Assembly (NCBI GenBank): GCA_022823725.1
Contig: JAJEHL010000008.1
Location: 1 to 64,000, forward strand
Reading direction: 5' to 3'
DNA from: Candidatus Latescibacterota bacterium
GTDB lineage: Bacteria > Latescibacterota > UBA2968
Length of the DNA stretch: 64,000 bases
Of this stretch, positions 8,391 to 16,611 are shown in pieces. Position 1 is the stretch's first letter; every line of letters begins with the position of its first letter. The translations under genes and the position numbers were made by a program. A model generated the notes under the pieces. It searched no databases, was not told where the DNA came from, and was given only the letters and a program-made list of their open reading frames with translations.

Positions 8391-9050
8391 ATGCCTGTTT
8401 ATCGCGGACCCGATGGTAAGATAATTGAAGAAAGCACGCATAAAGAAAATAAAAAAGGAAATGCGACCCGGCCCACGGAAAGGGCACAAAGGCCGATGCC
8501 ACCGACACCACCGGGCGGTGGCCAAGCCCCCGGTGCGGGGCGTTTAGATGCACCAACTGAGAAGATGGATGAGGGATATTCTCCGTCTCCCAGGATGCGC
8601 GAGGTAAAGACCCGGGTCGCAGGTGGTCGTCGCAGGCAAGAAGACCCACAGTACCTGCATGAACGCGGCGAGATATCCGATGGTATGGATGATCCTGTGG
8701 TGGGGTGGTTGGTTATTGTGGAAGGACCGGGAAAAGGAAGAGCTATGCAATTGGGTTATGGTTCCAATTCTATTGGGCGTGGGGAAACCGACCGCGTCAA
8801 TCTCAATTTTGGTGATGATCAAATTTCGCGTGGTGGACATGCGACTGTGACTTACGATCCCCGTGGCAAAAAGTTTTACGTTCAGAACGGCGAGGGCACC
8901 AACCTGACCTACCTCAACGATCAGCCCGTGCTTCTTCCCACTGAACTGCCCGCGCTGAGTCATATTAGCATCGGCAATACGGTTCTGCGATTCATGCCTC
9001 TGTGTGGCGATGCGTTTGATTGGCAGGACACGAAAAGAAGACAAAAATAA
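8391..9050 (+). CDS. FHA-domain protein with disordered N-terminus
   Basis: 219 residues. The first ~95 are Pro/Gly/Arg-rich and likely disordered, with several Thr residues that could be phosphorylated. Residues ~100-210 form an FHA domain: SIGRGETDRVNL, ISRGGHATV (the usual RH is split) and GEGTNLTYLN. No signal peptide. It lies 12 bases after the channel gene and 57 bases before the kinase gene. A disordered phospho-acceptor segment attached to an FHA, next to a kinase, is how FHA regulators such as GarA/Fha are built; by analogy this may be a kinase substrate. That is inference. Confidence 0.75.
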   Translation: MPVYRGPDGKIIEESTHKENKKGNATRPTERAQRPMPPTPPGGGQAPGAGRLDAPTEKMDEGYSPSPRMREVKTRVAGGRRRQEDPQYLHERGEISDGMDDPVVGWLVIVEGPGKGRAMQLGYGSNSIGRGETDRVNLNFGDDQISRGGHATVTYDPRGKKFYVQNGEGTNLTYLNDQPVLLPTELPALSHISIGNTVLRFMPLCGDAFDWQDTKRRQK

Positions 9051-9107
9051 TAAACACACATAGCCGCTAATGAGAAGAGACATATCCACTCAATTGTGAG
9101 GACTGAG

Positions 9108-10340
9108 ATGCACTATGCACAACATCCCCTCAATGCCCTGCCGCGGGGGCACCGTCTCCATGAATACGAACTATTGCGCGTGCTGGGGTTTGGGGGGTTC
9201 GGCATGACATATCTGGGCTTTGATCACAATCTGGACAAAGCGGTTGCCATCAAGGAATATTTGCCAGACGATATTGCCGCCCGTACGCGCAACAACAGCG
9301 TTATCCCAAAAGCCAGCCAGTTTCGAGGTGATTTTGATTGGGGATTGGATCGTTTTTTGGATGAAGCCCGCACTTTAGCTCGCTTTGATCATCACCACAT
9401 TATTAAAGTGCATCGTTTTTTTGAAGCGCATGGTACGGCCTATATTGTGATGGAATATGCTGAGGGCGAGACCTTGTCGGAGTTTCTCAATCGCAATGGA
9501 ACACTAACCGAAACAGAACTCAAAGCCATATTAAAGCCGATCCTCGATGGTTTAGAAGTGGTTCATAATGCTGATTTTCTGCACCGCGACATCAAGCCGG
9601 ACAATATTATCATTCGCGATGAAGATGGTTTGCCTGTGTTGCTGGACTTTGGCGCAGCGCGTCAGGCCATAGGTGTTAAGACCTGTTCTATTACATCGAT
9701 TATCACGCCGGGTTATGCGCCGATAGAACAGTATTCGAGCCGGGGAGATCAAGGCCCCTGGACAGATATCTATGCATTGGGTGGCGTATGCTATCGCACA
9801 TTGACCGGTCAAGCACCTGATGATGCCACAGATAGGTTACACGATGATCCGCTAATTCCTGTGTCTAAGCAATGCTCAGGTCAGGCGAGTCAGAGATTTC
9901 TTTCCGCAATAGATTGGGCACTGGCTATGGATGAGGATGACCGACCACAAAGTATCGGTGAATGGCGTACTGAGTTGATAGAGGGAAAGTCGAGGCGCGG
10001 GAATTTTCAGCCGACCATATTCACAGCATCGGGAACGACATCTTCACCAAAACCACAGAAGCGCAAGACAACCGGAAGCCAAAAGCGCAGTTCGGCAAAG
10101 AATAATGCTCCTCAAATGGTGTCGCAAAAAGGAAGAAATATTTCTGCTGGGCAAGGTTCGATAGGTAACGTCTTTGCAGCTTTGTGTAGTTTTTTTATTC
10201 CGGGTTTGGGCCAATTAATTCAGGGGCGTTTGCTCATCGCTGTCATCCAATTTTTTGCGGCAGGTCTTCTATGGATGATTTTGCTGGGGTGGGTGATCCA
10301 CTTGTGGGCGGTTCTGGATGCGGCCCGGTGGAGGCCATGA
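9108..10340 (+). CDS. Membrane Ser/Thr protein kinase, PpkA-like
   Basis: 410 residues. The kinase domain spans about 20-285, with glycine loop LGFGGFG, lysine in VAIKEY, catalytic loop HRDIKPDN, DFGAA and the activation segment PGYAPIEQY typical of bacterial PpkA-type kinases. All catalytic residues are present. A Ser/Lys-rich linker (about 310-350) and two C-terminal hydrophobic helices (about 360-405) anchor it in the membrane. The ATG at 9108 has GAGG 6 bases upstream; the GTG at 9096 would put the ribosome site inside the gene. It is the probable writer for the four FHA domains in this locus and is opposed by the PP2C downstream. Confidence 0.9.
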   Translation: MHYAQHPLNALPRGHRLHEYELLRVLGFGGFGMTYLGFDHNLDKAVAIKEYLPDDIAARTRNNSVIPKASQFRGDFDWGLDRFLDEARTLARFDHHHIIKVHRFFEAHGTAYIVMEYAEGETLSEFLNRNGTLTETELKAILKPILDGLEVVHNADFLHRDIKPDNIIIRDEDGLPVLLDFGAARQAIGVKTCSITSIITPGYAPIEQYSSRGDQGPWTDIYALGGVCYRTLTGQAPDDATDRLHDDPLIPVSKQCSGQASQRFLSAIDWALAMDEDDRPQSIGEWRTELIEGKSRRGNFQPTIFTASGTTSSPKPQKRKTTGSQKRSSAKNNAPQMVSQKGRNISAGQGSIGNVFAALCSFFIPGLGQLIQGRLLIAVIQFFAAGLLWMILLGWVIHLWAVLDAARWRP

Positions 10341-10402
10341 ACGCATACAATTGTTAATACCAACAATCGCGTACAGATAGAGCACACCACAAGAGGAAGT
10401 AT

Positions 10403-11611
10403 ATGGATCTGTTAGATGGACGATTCGCCGCACGGCAAATTCCCGGTGAGCGAGAATATCAGGAAGATGATTATGGCCTGATTGATTTGAGAGATTCCGG
10501 TGCTGACGAGAGCGAGGTGTTGTTGATAGCCGATGGAATGGGGGGGCACGTCAGCGGCGATATGGCAAGCAGGATTGTGGTCAAAACCTTTGTGGAAATC
10601 TATCACAGCACGGAAGGGCCAGTACCGGATCGTTTGCGTACCTGTCTTAATGCGGCCAATGACGCTCTTGCCGAAGCAATAAAAGAAAACCCGGAATTGA
10701 AGGGCATGGGATCGACTGTTGTCGCAGCAGTTATTTCACAACACGGGCTTGACTGGATCAGTGTAGGTGATTCTCCTTTGTGGTTGTTCCGCGATGGCAA
10801 GTTGCGGCGCCTCAATGCCGATCACTCCATGGCACCCGTGCTTGCGAATCTGGTGGCGGTTGGACGCATGACGGAGGAAGAAGCCGCAGCAGATCCCAAA
10901 CGCCATGCCCTGCGCTCGGCGGTCATGGGCGATGAAATTCACATGATTGATGTGTCATCGCAACCGGTTGCTATTCGAAAAAGCGATCATTTGTTATTGG
11001 CGAGTGATGGTTTAATGACGCTTGAGGATAAGGAAATCGTGCATATTTTACCGAACGTGCAAGATGCACCCCTATCAGATGTCGCCGAGGCACTTATCCA
11101 GGCGGTGGAAGAGGTCGGATATCCAAATCAGGACAATACGACTGTGTTGCTCTATACCCCGGAGTCGGATTGTGGGATGGAGACTATTCCCCCTGATATC
11201 GCCCATGAGGAATCCAGTCAGTACGAAGAAACTCAGCGACCAGGACGAAGGATGGGGATGTTTGGCATGTTATTATGCGCGGTCCTGTTTGCACTGGGGC
11301 TGCTCGCGTATTGGTTCAAGTTGGATATGCACGACAAAGAGGCTGAGGTTGTAACCACATCGGTACAGCAGGCAGATCCAACCAAACAGGATTCTAAGCC
11401 AGCCATGGGTACAGAAACGAGAGATCCTGATATACCAGCAGTGCAACCGGAGGCTAAATCGCCACAGATAGAGCCGTCTGCAAAGAATCTCCCGGTCCCT
11501 ATTGAATCTCCTACAAAACTTGATACGGGCAAGGTGAGCGGGAAATCTCGGCAAAAAAAGACTGAAGACATCCCAACAACGCCATCAGATACTACAATCC
11601 ATATAAAGTGA
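10403..11611 (+). CDS. PP2C-family Ser/Thr phosphatase, membrane anchored
   Basis: 402 residues. The PP2C domain covers about 1-250: YQEDDYG and LIADGMGGHVSG (metal-binding Asp residues), GMGSTVVA, VGDSPLWLFRDGKL, SDHLLLASDGL and QDNTTVLLY. One transmembrane helix (about 281-300) precedes a Pro/Thr/Lys-rich outer tail of ~100 residues. It should reverse the phosphorylation made by the kinase upstream (PppA to its PpkA). The ATG at 10403 follows GAGGAAG. It is the last gene of the locus; the CRISPR island begins after it. Confidence 0.9.
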   Translation: MDLLDGRFAARQIPGEREYQEDDYGLIDLRDSGADESEVLLIADGMGGHVSGDMASRIVVKTFVEIYHSTEGPVPDRLRTCLNAANDALAEAIKENPELKGMGSTVVAAVISQHGLDWISVGDSPLWLFRDGKLRRLNADHSMAPVLANLVAVGRMTEEEAAADPKRHALRSAVMGDEIHMIDVSSQPVAIRKSDHLLLASDGLMTLEDKEIVHILPNVQDAPLSDVAEALIQAVEEVGYPNQDNTTVLLYTPESDCGMETIPPDIAHEESSQYEETQRPGRRMGMFGMLLCAVLFALGLLAYWFKLDMHDKEAEVVTTSVQQADPTKQDSKPAMGTETRDPDIPAVQPEAKSPQIEPSAKNLPVPIESPTKLDTGKVSGKSRQKKTEDIPTTPSDTTIHIK

Positions 11612-11647
11612 TGTTTTTTGTTTGTAAAATAATATATGGCTGACCAG

Positions 11648-11722
11648 TTCAAAAGAGGTGAGCCTATGATAGATGAATTGCGTAAAATTCGCTATGCGCG
11701 TTTTCGCATGGAGATGGTGGCG
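11648..11722 (+). repeat. Left copy of 75-bp direct repeat (cas6 5' end)
   Basis: 75 bases that recur at 11996-12070 with a single mismatch. They contain the ribosome-binding site and first 19 codons of cas6. Weaker similarity extends about 15 bases upstream of both copies (tatatggct). Confidence 0.95.
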
Positions 11723-11731
11723 CACTCTTGA
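11666..11731 (+). pseudogene. Truncated duplicate of the cas6 start
   Basis: This ATG frame encodes the first 19 residues of Cas6 (MIDELRKIRYARFRMEMVA), then His-Ser and TGA. The break falls exactly at the end of the 75-bp direct repeat. The upstream AAGAGGTGAG ribosome-binding site is duplicated too, so the fragment may still be translated. Confidence 0.85.
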
Positions 11732-11943
11732 AATTTTTTAAATCCTGGCTCGAAGAACATGGGGGGCGAGTCGTGCGTGTGCTTAGAACTTCGGGGATAA
11801 ACGACTTTTCCCAATCCAAAGAATGCCGATTTTTTGTGCGGGTCTTTGATGCAACGGGGCCAACGGAAAAAGCGTTGTATAAATCGCGTTTGAAGACTGT
11901 GGAGGCGCGTTTCTACAAGTTCATTTCGAGCGAATCGTTTTGA
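11728..11943 (+). CDS. Hypothetical 71-residue ORF between the cas6 repeats
   Basis: The TTG at 11728 overlaps the TGA of the truncated cas6 copy (TTGA). The 71-residue basic product (WLEEHGGRVVRVLRTSGI.., ending FISSESF) matches no family I know. Its whole reading frame lies in the ~273-base segment that separates the two cas6 direct repeats, so it could be a fragment of inserted DNA. The antisense frame is also open. Low confidence that it is a gene. Confidence 0.3.
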   Translation: MKFFKSWLEEHGGRVVRVLRTSGINDFSQSKECRFFVRVFDATGPTEKALYKSRLKTVEARFYKFISSESF

Positions 11944-11995
11944 CTGGTTCAATGGTTGCTTTTAACGCGCGATTCGCGTATATATGGCTTCCCTA

Positions 11996-12070
11996 TTCAA
12001 AAGAGGTGAGCCTATGATAGATGAATTGCGTAAAATTCGCTATGCGCGTTTTCGGATGGAGATGGTGGCG
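11996..12070 (+). repeat. Right copy of 75-bp direct repeat (start of intact cas6)
   Basis: Second copy of the 75-base repeat, differing from 11648-11722 at one base (C versus G). Here it continues into full-length cas6. Confidence 0.95.
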
Positions 12071-12952
12071 GTTGACCGCTTAAAGTTGCCGCCCTACAAG
12101 GGATCGACCTTTCGAGGTGCTTTTGGGCATGCGTTCAAAAAGCTGGTGTGCGTCAAGCGAGATATGGACTGTGCGACGTGTCTGATCTGCGCCCAGTGCG
12201 TGTATTATTATGTTTTTGAGACGCCGTTTAGTGGTGGGGAAGACAGCCGGGGATACGCTTTCGCGCCACATCCGTTTGTGATTGAACCGCCCGGGGATAC
12301 GCGCCAGATTTATGAGGCTGGCGACGCACTGTCTGTTGGGCTGGTGCTGGTGGGGCGGGCACTGGATTCTTTGCCCTATTTTATTTATGCCTTTGAAGAG
12401 ATGGGTCGCCGGGGTCTGGGGACGGGGCGCGGGAAGGTTGCGCTGAAGCGGGTTGTTGCGCTGAGTGCGGCGGGCGAACAGTGCATTTATGAGGCGGATA
12501 CGGGCATGCTGGATCTGGATTATCCGGTTTGTGTTGGGTCGTCTAAGGGAGAAGATATTGGCTCGCTGGTGCATCTGCGGTTGCAGACGCCGATTCGTCT
12601 CAAAGCGGGAGGACGCTATGCTTCCCGTCTCGATTTTTCTCTGCTGGTGCGCGCGTTGTTGCGGCGCGTATCAGATCTGACGCGGTTTCACTGCGGCGCG
12701 GAACTGGAACTGGATTTCGAACAGTGGATTGCGCGGGCAGAAAAAGTGCAGACAGCAGCGGTGAATACGCGCTGGTACGATTGGGAGCGGTATTCGCTGC
12801 GCCAGGATCAGCGGATGAAATTGGGCGGTGTGGTGGGGGATGTGGTTTTCACTGGGGACGTAGAACCGTTTATGCCGCTTTTGCGGCTGGGCGCAGATCT
12901 GCATGTGGGCAAGGGTACGGGCTTTGGTCTGGGTCGCTACGAAATTTTGTGA
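12014..12952 (+). CDS. cas6: CRISPR pre-crRNA endoribonuclease Cas6
   Basis: 312 residues. The C-terminal half carries the Cas6 RAMP signature, ending in the glycine-rich loop HVGKGTGFGLGRYEIL. The N-terminal half has FRGAFGHAFKKLVC and a four-Cys cluster (CVKRDMDCATCLICAQC) typical of the Cas6 family with the C-terminal pfam10040 domain. It should cut the array transcript within the repeat to release crRNAs with the ATTGAAAC-derived 5' handle. The ATG at 12014 has AAGAGGTGAG upstream. The stop lies 11 bases before the primase-polymerase start, so cas6, CAPP, cas1 and cas2 form one operon. Confidence 0.88.
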   Translation: MIDELRKIRYARFRMEMVAVDRLKLPPYKGSTFRGAFGHAFKKLVCVKRDMDCATCLICAQCVYYYVFETPFSGGEDSRGYAFAPHPFVIEPPGDTRQIYEAGDALSVGLVLVGRALDSLPYFIYAFEEMGRRGLGTGRGKVALKRVVALSAAGEQCIYEADTGMLDLDYPVCVGSSKGEDIGSLVHLRLQTPIRLKAGGRYASRLDFSLLVRALLRRVSDLTRFHCGAELELDFEQWIARAEKVQTAAVNTRWYDWERYSLRQDQRMKLGGVVGDVVFTGDVEPFMPLLRLGADLHVGKGTGFGLGRYEIL

Positions 12953-12963
12953 GGGATAGACGT

Positions 12964-14865
12964 TTGGCGGATATACAGGACATGTTGGATCAGGCGCGGC
13001 AGCATATCGCGGCAGAGGAATTTGATCGCGCCGAGAGCTTGTGTGCCGATGTGCTGGTGACCGATCCGGTTAGTGTGCCTGCACACCAGTTGATGGCGCG
13101 GGTGTGGCTGGGGCGGAATGAGCCCGATAAGGTGCGCGACCGCATCGCGTATCGCGACGAGTTGCCCTGTGATGAACACTATGTCGAGTGGGGTCTGATC
13201 GCCGAGGAAGTGGAGGCGTTGGAAATAGCTGTTCAGATTTATGAAGAGCTGCTAAAACGGGCGCCTGAAAATGGTGTGGTACTCTACCGGCTGGGTCTGA
13301 TCTGCTTGGAACGTGGCGAGCGGGACCGGGCCGTGGGCTTGTTGCAACGCGCTCTGCGGGTGAGTCCAGATCACGCTGCGGCTGCTTTTGAACTGGCGCA
13401 GTGCTATGCCGAAGACGAGTTGTGGGGGCTGGCCGCTGATGCCTATGAGCGGGGTCTGGTGTGTGATCCGGATAATGAGGAGGCGCAGACCGCGCTTCAG
13501 GTGGTGATGGCGCGGATGCGAGAGTTGGCGCAATTGCCGAGCAGCGAGATGCCCTCTGGAGAGGGTGCTGCACGGCGGATGCGGGTTTTGTTTTCCGGAC
13601 GGGAAGGGGTGCATGCGCGGCAGTGGATAGATGAGGATGGTCGGGTTGGGTATAGTCCGGTACAGGAGCCTCTCGCCGATCATCTGTTGGCTCTGCATCT
13701 GCAAGGTACGGCGACTTTGGGTGTGTACCCGGTGCGGGCAGATCAGACGGTGCTTTTTGGGGCTATTGATATCGACATCCGCAAAAGTGCCCTGAAAGCG
13801 GGCGAGGCGGGTCAGTCCATTTCCGCTCGACTTCAAGAGTTGGTGCTGGCAGACGCCCGGCGGCTGGCACGGCAGTTTGATGAGTTACACCTGCCGGTTT
13901 ATGTGGAAGATAGTGGATACAAGGGGGTGCATCTGTGGCTTTTTTTTGCAGAGCCAGTGCCCGCGGCAGTGGTGAAGCGTTTTTTTGAGGCGGTCGTCCA
14001 GCGGGTCGGTCCGCCGGGGCCAGAACTTCAGTGGGAAGTTTTTCCCAAGCAAGAGCAGGTCGCCGAGGATCAACTGGGCAATTTGATCAAGTTGCCGCTG
14101 GGGATTCATCTGAAAACCGGGCGACGGTGTTTGTTCACCGACCTGGACGGACAGGAGTACAGCGATCAGGAAGGATTTCTCCAGCGCATCCAGCAGGTCG
14201 AGCGAGGGGCTTTTGAACAGGCCGTGTCTCGTCTGGTGGCTTCGCCCGCACAAGGTGGTACGGCCGGGTCAGCGGAAACGATACGAGAAGCTTTTCCCGA
14301 ATACGAGGCTCTTTTCAAGGGGTGTCCGGTGCTGGTCGCGCTGATGGAAAAAGCCGTGGTTACGCATCATCTCACGCACGACGAGCGGTTGGTACTCAAG
14401 TGCATTTTGGGACATTTGGACGAGGGTGGGGGGCGGTTGATCCACAGTATTATCGGGCATTGTCTCGATTACTCTGAGGCCATTACTCAGCAGCAGATTG
14501 ATCGCACGCCGCCCTCTCCCATCAGTTGTCCTAAAATCCGCCAGCGTCTTCCCGAGGTGACTTCGACGGTTAATTGTGCGTGTGTGTTCGATTTGCCCGA
14601 AGGGGGGTATCCTTCTCCGCTGTTGCATCTCGATTCAACTTTTACCAGTGGTCGGTCACAAAGCGTGGATCGCCACGGATCTCTGGTGGATAAATACGTG
14701 AATTTACGGCGGGATTACCAGCGGCTGACCCGCGAGTTGGCGCAACTCGAAGACGATCTGCACTATGCCATTACCTCGGCAGACCGGGACGAACTGCGGG
14801 CTGGTGGGTGGATTTTGCGCCGCGATGGCGAGGGGCGTTTCCAGGTGGAGGTTGACCTGGGGTGA
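12964..14865 (+). CDS. CRISPR-associated TPR-primase-polymerase (CAPP)
   Basis: 633 residues. N-terminal TPR repeats (about 1-185; e.g. AVQIYEELLKRAPENGVVLYRLG). Then an archaeo-eukaryotic primase (AEP) domain (about 205-430) with GAIDIDI (metal-binding DxD), SGYKGVHLWLF (the SGxKGxH motif) and LIKLPLGIH. The C-terminal part (about 460-600) holds spaced Cys residues (HCLDYS, ISCPK, NCACVF) that could bind an Fe-S cluster or zinc, as in primase PriL/PriCT modules. CAPPs are known partners of type III loci with Cas1 and reverse transcriptase and can prime and copy nucleic acids during spacer acquisition. TTG 12964 has GAGGGA 7 bases upstream; GTG 12949 is an alternative. It overlaps cas1 by 4 bases. 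Confidence 0.82.
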   Translation: MADIQDMLDQARQHIAAEEFDRAESLCADVLVTDPVSVPAHQLMARVWLGRNEPDKVRDRIAYRDELPCDEHYVEWGLIAEEVEALEIAVQIYEELLKRAPENGVVLYRLGLICLERGERDRAVGLLQRALRVSPDHAAAAFELAQCYAEDELWGLAADAYERGLVCDPDNEEAQTALQVVMARMRELAQLPSSEMPSGEGAARRMRVLFSGREGVHARQWIDEDGRVGYSPVQEPLADHLLALHLQGTATLGVYPVRADQTVLFGAIDIDIRKSALKAGEAGQSISARLQELVLADARRLARQFDELHLPVYVEDSGYKGVHLWLFFAEPVPAAVVKRFFEAVVQRVGPPGPELQWEVFPKQEQVAEDQLGNLIKLPLGIHLKTGRRCLFTDLDGQEYSDQEGFLQRIQQVERGAFEQAVSRLVASPAQGGTAGSAETIREAFPEYEALFKGCPVLVALMEKAVVTHHLTHDERLVLKCILGHLDEGGGRLIHSIIGHCLDYSEAITQQQIDRTPPSPISCPKIRQRLPEVTSTVNCACVFDLPEGGYPSPLLHLDSTFTSGRSQSVDRHGSLVDKYVNLRRDYQRLTRELAQLEDDLHYAITSADRDELRAGGWILRRDGEGRFQVEVDLG

Positions 14866-15860
14866 TTCTCTATGTGACAGATCAAGGTGCGGGGGTTTAT
14901 CGCCGGGGGGAGCGGTTGCAGGTGCGGCGACGCAAGCAAGTGATCGCTGAGGTGCATTTGCACGATCTGGAACAGGTGGTGCTTATGGGGCAAATCGCGC
15001 TTTCGTCTCCGGCGATGAGTACGTTGCTCGAACAAGGGGTGGATACGGTTTTTCTGAGTATCAATGGGCGGTATCGGGGGCGGCTGGTGGGGCCTGCGCG
15101 GCGCAATGTGGTGTTGCGTCAAAAGCAGTTCCAGTGCTATGAGGATGAGCCGTTTCGTCTGGGTGTGGCACAGGCTGTGGTGGAGGGGAAACTCCGCAAT
15201 ATGCGGACGTTGCTCATGCGCCTGGCGCGGCGGCGCAAGGTGGATGTGGGTACCGTGGCGCATAGATTGCGTCGGTCAATTCAGCAGGTGGGACGGGCTA
15301 CCAATGCCGAAACTTTGCGCGGTATTGAGGGGGCGGGTACTGCGGCATATTTTGGTGTGCTTGGGGCTTTTTTTCCAGAGGGACTCGCATTTAAGGGACG
15401 CAACCGACGACCGCCCAGAGATCCGGCCAATGCGTTGCTCAGTTTTGGGTATGCTCTGCTGGGCAATAGCATAGAAGGCGCGATTTATCTGGTTGGTCTC
15501 GATCCGTATCTGGGATTTTTGCATGTGGTTGACTATGGACGTCCTTCTCTGGCACTGGATTTGATGGAGGAGTTTCGGCCCGTGCTGGTGGATGCGCTGG
15601 TGCTGGATTTGGTCAACCACAATCGGGTGCAAAGCGAGGATTTTGAAGCGCGAGATGGGGGTGTATTTTTGCAGAGCGAGGGCCGCAAGCGGTTGATTGA
15701 GGGGTACCAGCGACGTCTTGAAGACCGTGTGACCTATCCCGTGGGGGGCGAGCGGGTGGAGCGGATTTCTTACCGGCGCTGTCTCGAATATCAGGTGCGC
15801 CGATTGGCCCGGGTGATCCTGGGTGAGGAGGCCCACTACCGGGCTTTTCTGGTGCGTTGA
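14862..15860 (+). CDS. cas1: CRISPR integrase Cas1
   Basis: 332 residues, the usual Cas1 length. The N-terminal beta domain (about 1-85) is followed by the helical catalytic domain with the metal ligands: Glu in RGIEGAG (~155), His in GFLHVVDYG (~220) and Glu in MEEFRP (~235). It integrates new spacers at the leader end of the array with Cas2. The start is a GTG overlapping the CAPP stop, so the two are translationally coupled. There is no RT fusion; the reverse transcriptase is a separate gene beyond the array. Confidence 0.95.
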   Translation: MILYVTDQGAGVYRRGERLQVRRRKQVIAEVHLHDLEQVVLMGQIALSSPAMSTLLEQGVDTVFLSINGRYRGRLVGPARRNVVLRQKQFQCYEDEPFRLGVAQAVVEGKLRNMRTLLMRLARRRKVDVGTVAHRLRRSIQQVGRATNAETLRGIEGAGTAAYFGVLGAFFPEGLAFKGRNRRPPRDPANALLSFGYALLGNSIEGAIYLVGLDPYLGFLHVVDYGRPSLALDLMEEFRPVLVDALVLDLVNHNRVQSEDFEARDGGVFLQSEGRKRLIEGYQRRLEDRVTYPVGGERVERISYRRCLEYQVRRLARVILGEEAHYRAFLVR

Positions 15861-15861
15861 G

Positions 15862-16137
15862 ATGTTTGTGACGATTTGTTTTGATATCAGTTCTGATCGT
15901 ACCCGCAGACATGCGACCCGGGTGCTGGAGGCTTATGGAACGCGGGTGCAAAAGAGTGTGTTCGAATGCCGCATTAATGAACGGCAATTTGTCGCGTTGC
16001 GGCAGCGGATGAGTGAAATTGGTCTTGCACAGAGCGATCTGGTGCGGTACTATACGCTGTGTCGTGTATGCGAAAGTAAGATTGAGTTTACTGGCGGTTC
16101 ACCTCCGCAGGATGAAAAAGATCATCTGATTGTTTGA
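15862..16137 (+). CDS. cas2: CRISPR adaptation protein Cas2
   Basis: 91 residues, starting MFVTICFDISSDRTRR with the conserved Asp after the first beta strand, and with YGTRVQKSVFEC in the second half. ATG at 15862, one base after the cas1 stop. Cas2 is the structural core of the Cas1-Cas2 integrase. It is the last gene before the leader and array. Confidence 0.93.
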   Translation: MFVTICFDISSDRTRRHATRVLEAYGTRVQKSVFECRINERQFVALRQRMSEIGLAQSDLVRYYTLCRVCESKIEFTGGSPPQDEKDHLIV

Positions 16138-16611
16138 ACGTCATGTGTGACTTTAGAATAATGGTTAAGAAAACAAGCAATCAGCGGTCAGCAGTCAGAA
16201 AAACAAGGATTTTAGAGCCGTCATTGCGGCAGGGTGTTAGCCGCCACGCCGAAGGCACAACGCCAGTAATCCAGTGGTTTTGACTTTCTTATCTCTGTTT
16301 GTCGGCATTATTCTGTGGCGATTTTGAAGTCACACATCGCGTTGTTTGAATATACAGGTCTTTGCGACCCTGATTAAAAAGGGGTTGTCAATATGGCGCA
16401 TTGGATTGATACAGTTCTTAAGCAGTGGAAATTAGGTACATCACTTAACCCTATTCTGGGTCGCGAATTTGTAATTTCTTGTCCTGCAATAGATTATCAG
16501 AATGGGATTTCAATGGTTGAATCAAAATGGATGGTTATACGCCTGTCAATATGGCCTGAGTCGCAAAAGCATCTCAAACAGACTGTGACTCAATAAGTTA
16601 GAAAGGAGGGA
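16138..16611 (+). promoter_or_regulatory. CRISPR leader region
   Basis: 474 bases between cas2 and the first repeat. Because repeats end in ATTGAAAC (the crRNA 5' handle) and the degenerate repeat is at the right end, this side is the leader. It begins with intergenic repeats (16174-16199 and 16217-16284). The last ~230 bases are A/T-richer and contain a doubtful 67-codon ORF at 16393-16596 (MAHWIDTVLKQ..) with no known relatives. The stretch next to the array is purine-rich (GAAAGGAGGGAA). I do not see a clear -35/-10 pair. Confidence 0.6.
16217..16284. repeat. Interspersed GC-palindrome repeat, copy 1
   Basis: Begins GTCATTGCGGC and ends with CAGTAATCCAGTGGTTTTG. It shares the core (GTCATnGCGGC ... 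tAGCCGC, ATCCAGTGGTTTTG) with elements at 36903, 40625 and 48104. Upstream lies AGCGGTCAGCAGTCAG, also found at about 36875. Confidence 0.6.

Noticed and set aside
11692..11952. Minus-strand ORF between the cas6 repeats
   Set aside because: It competes with the plus-strand ORF; neither has known relatives, and this one has no ribosome-binding site.
13070..13836. Minus-strand ORFs within the CAPP gene
   Set aside because: GC-rich shadows (His/Pro/Arg-rich) with no ribosome-binding site; the plus strand encodes TPR and primase motifs.
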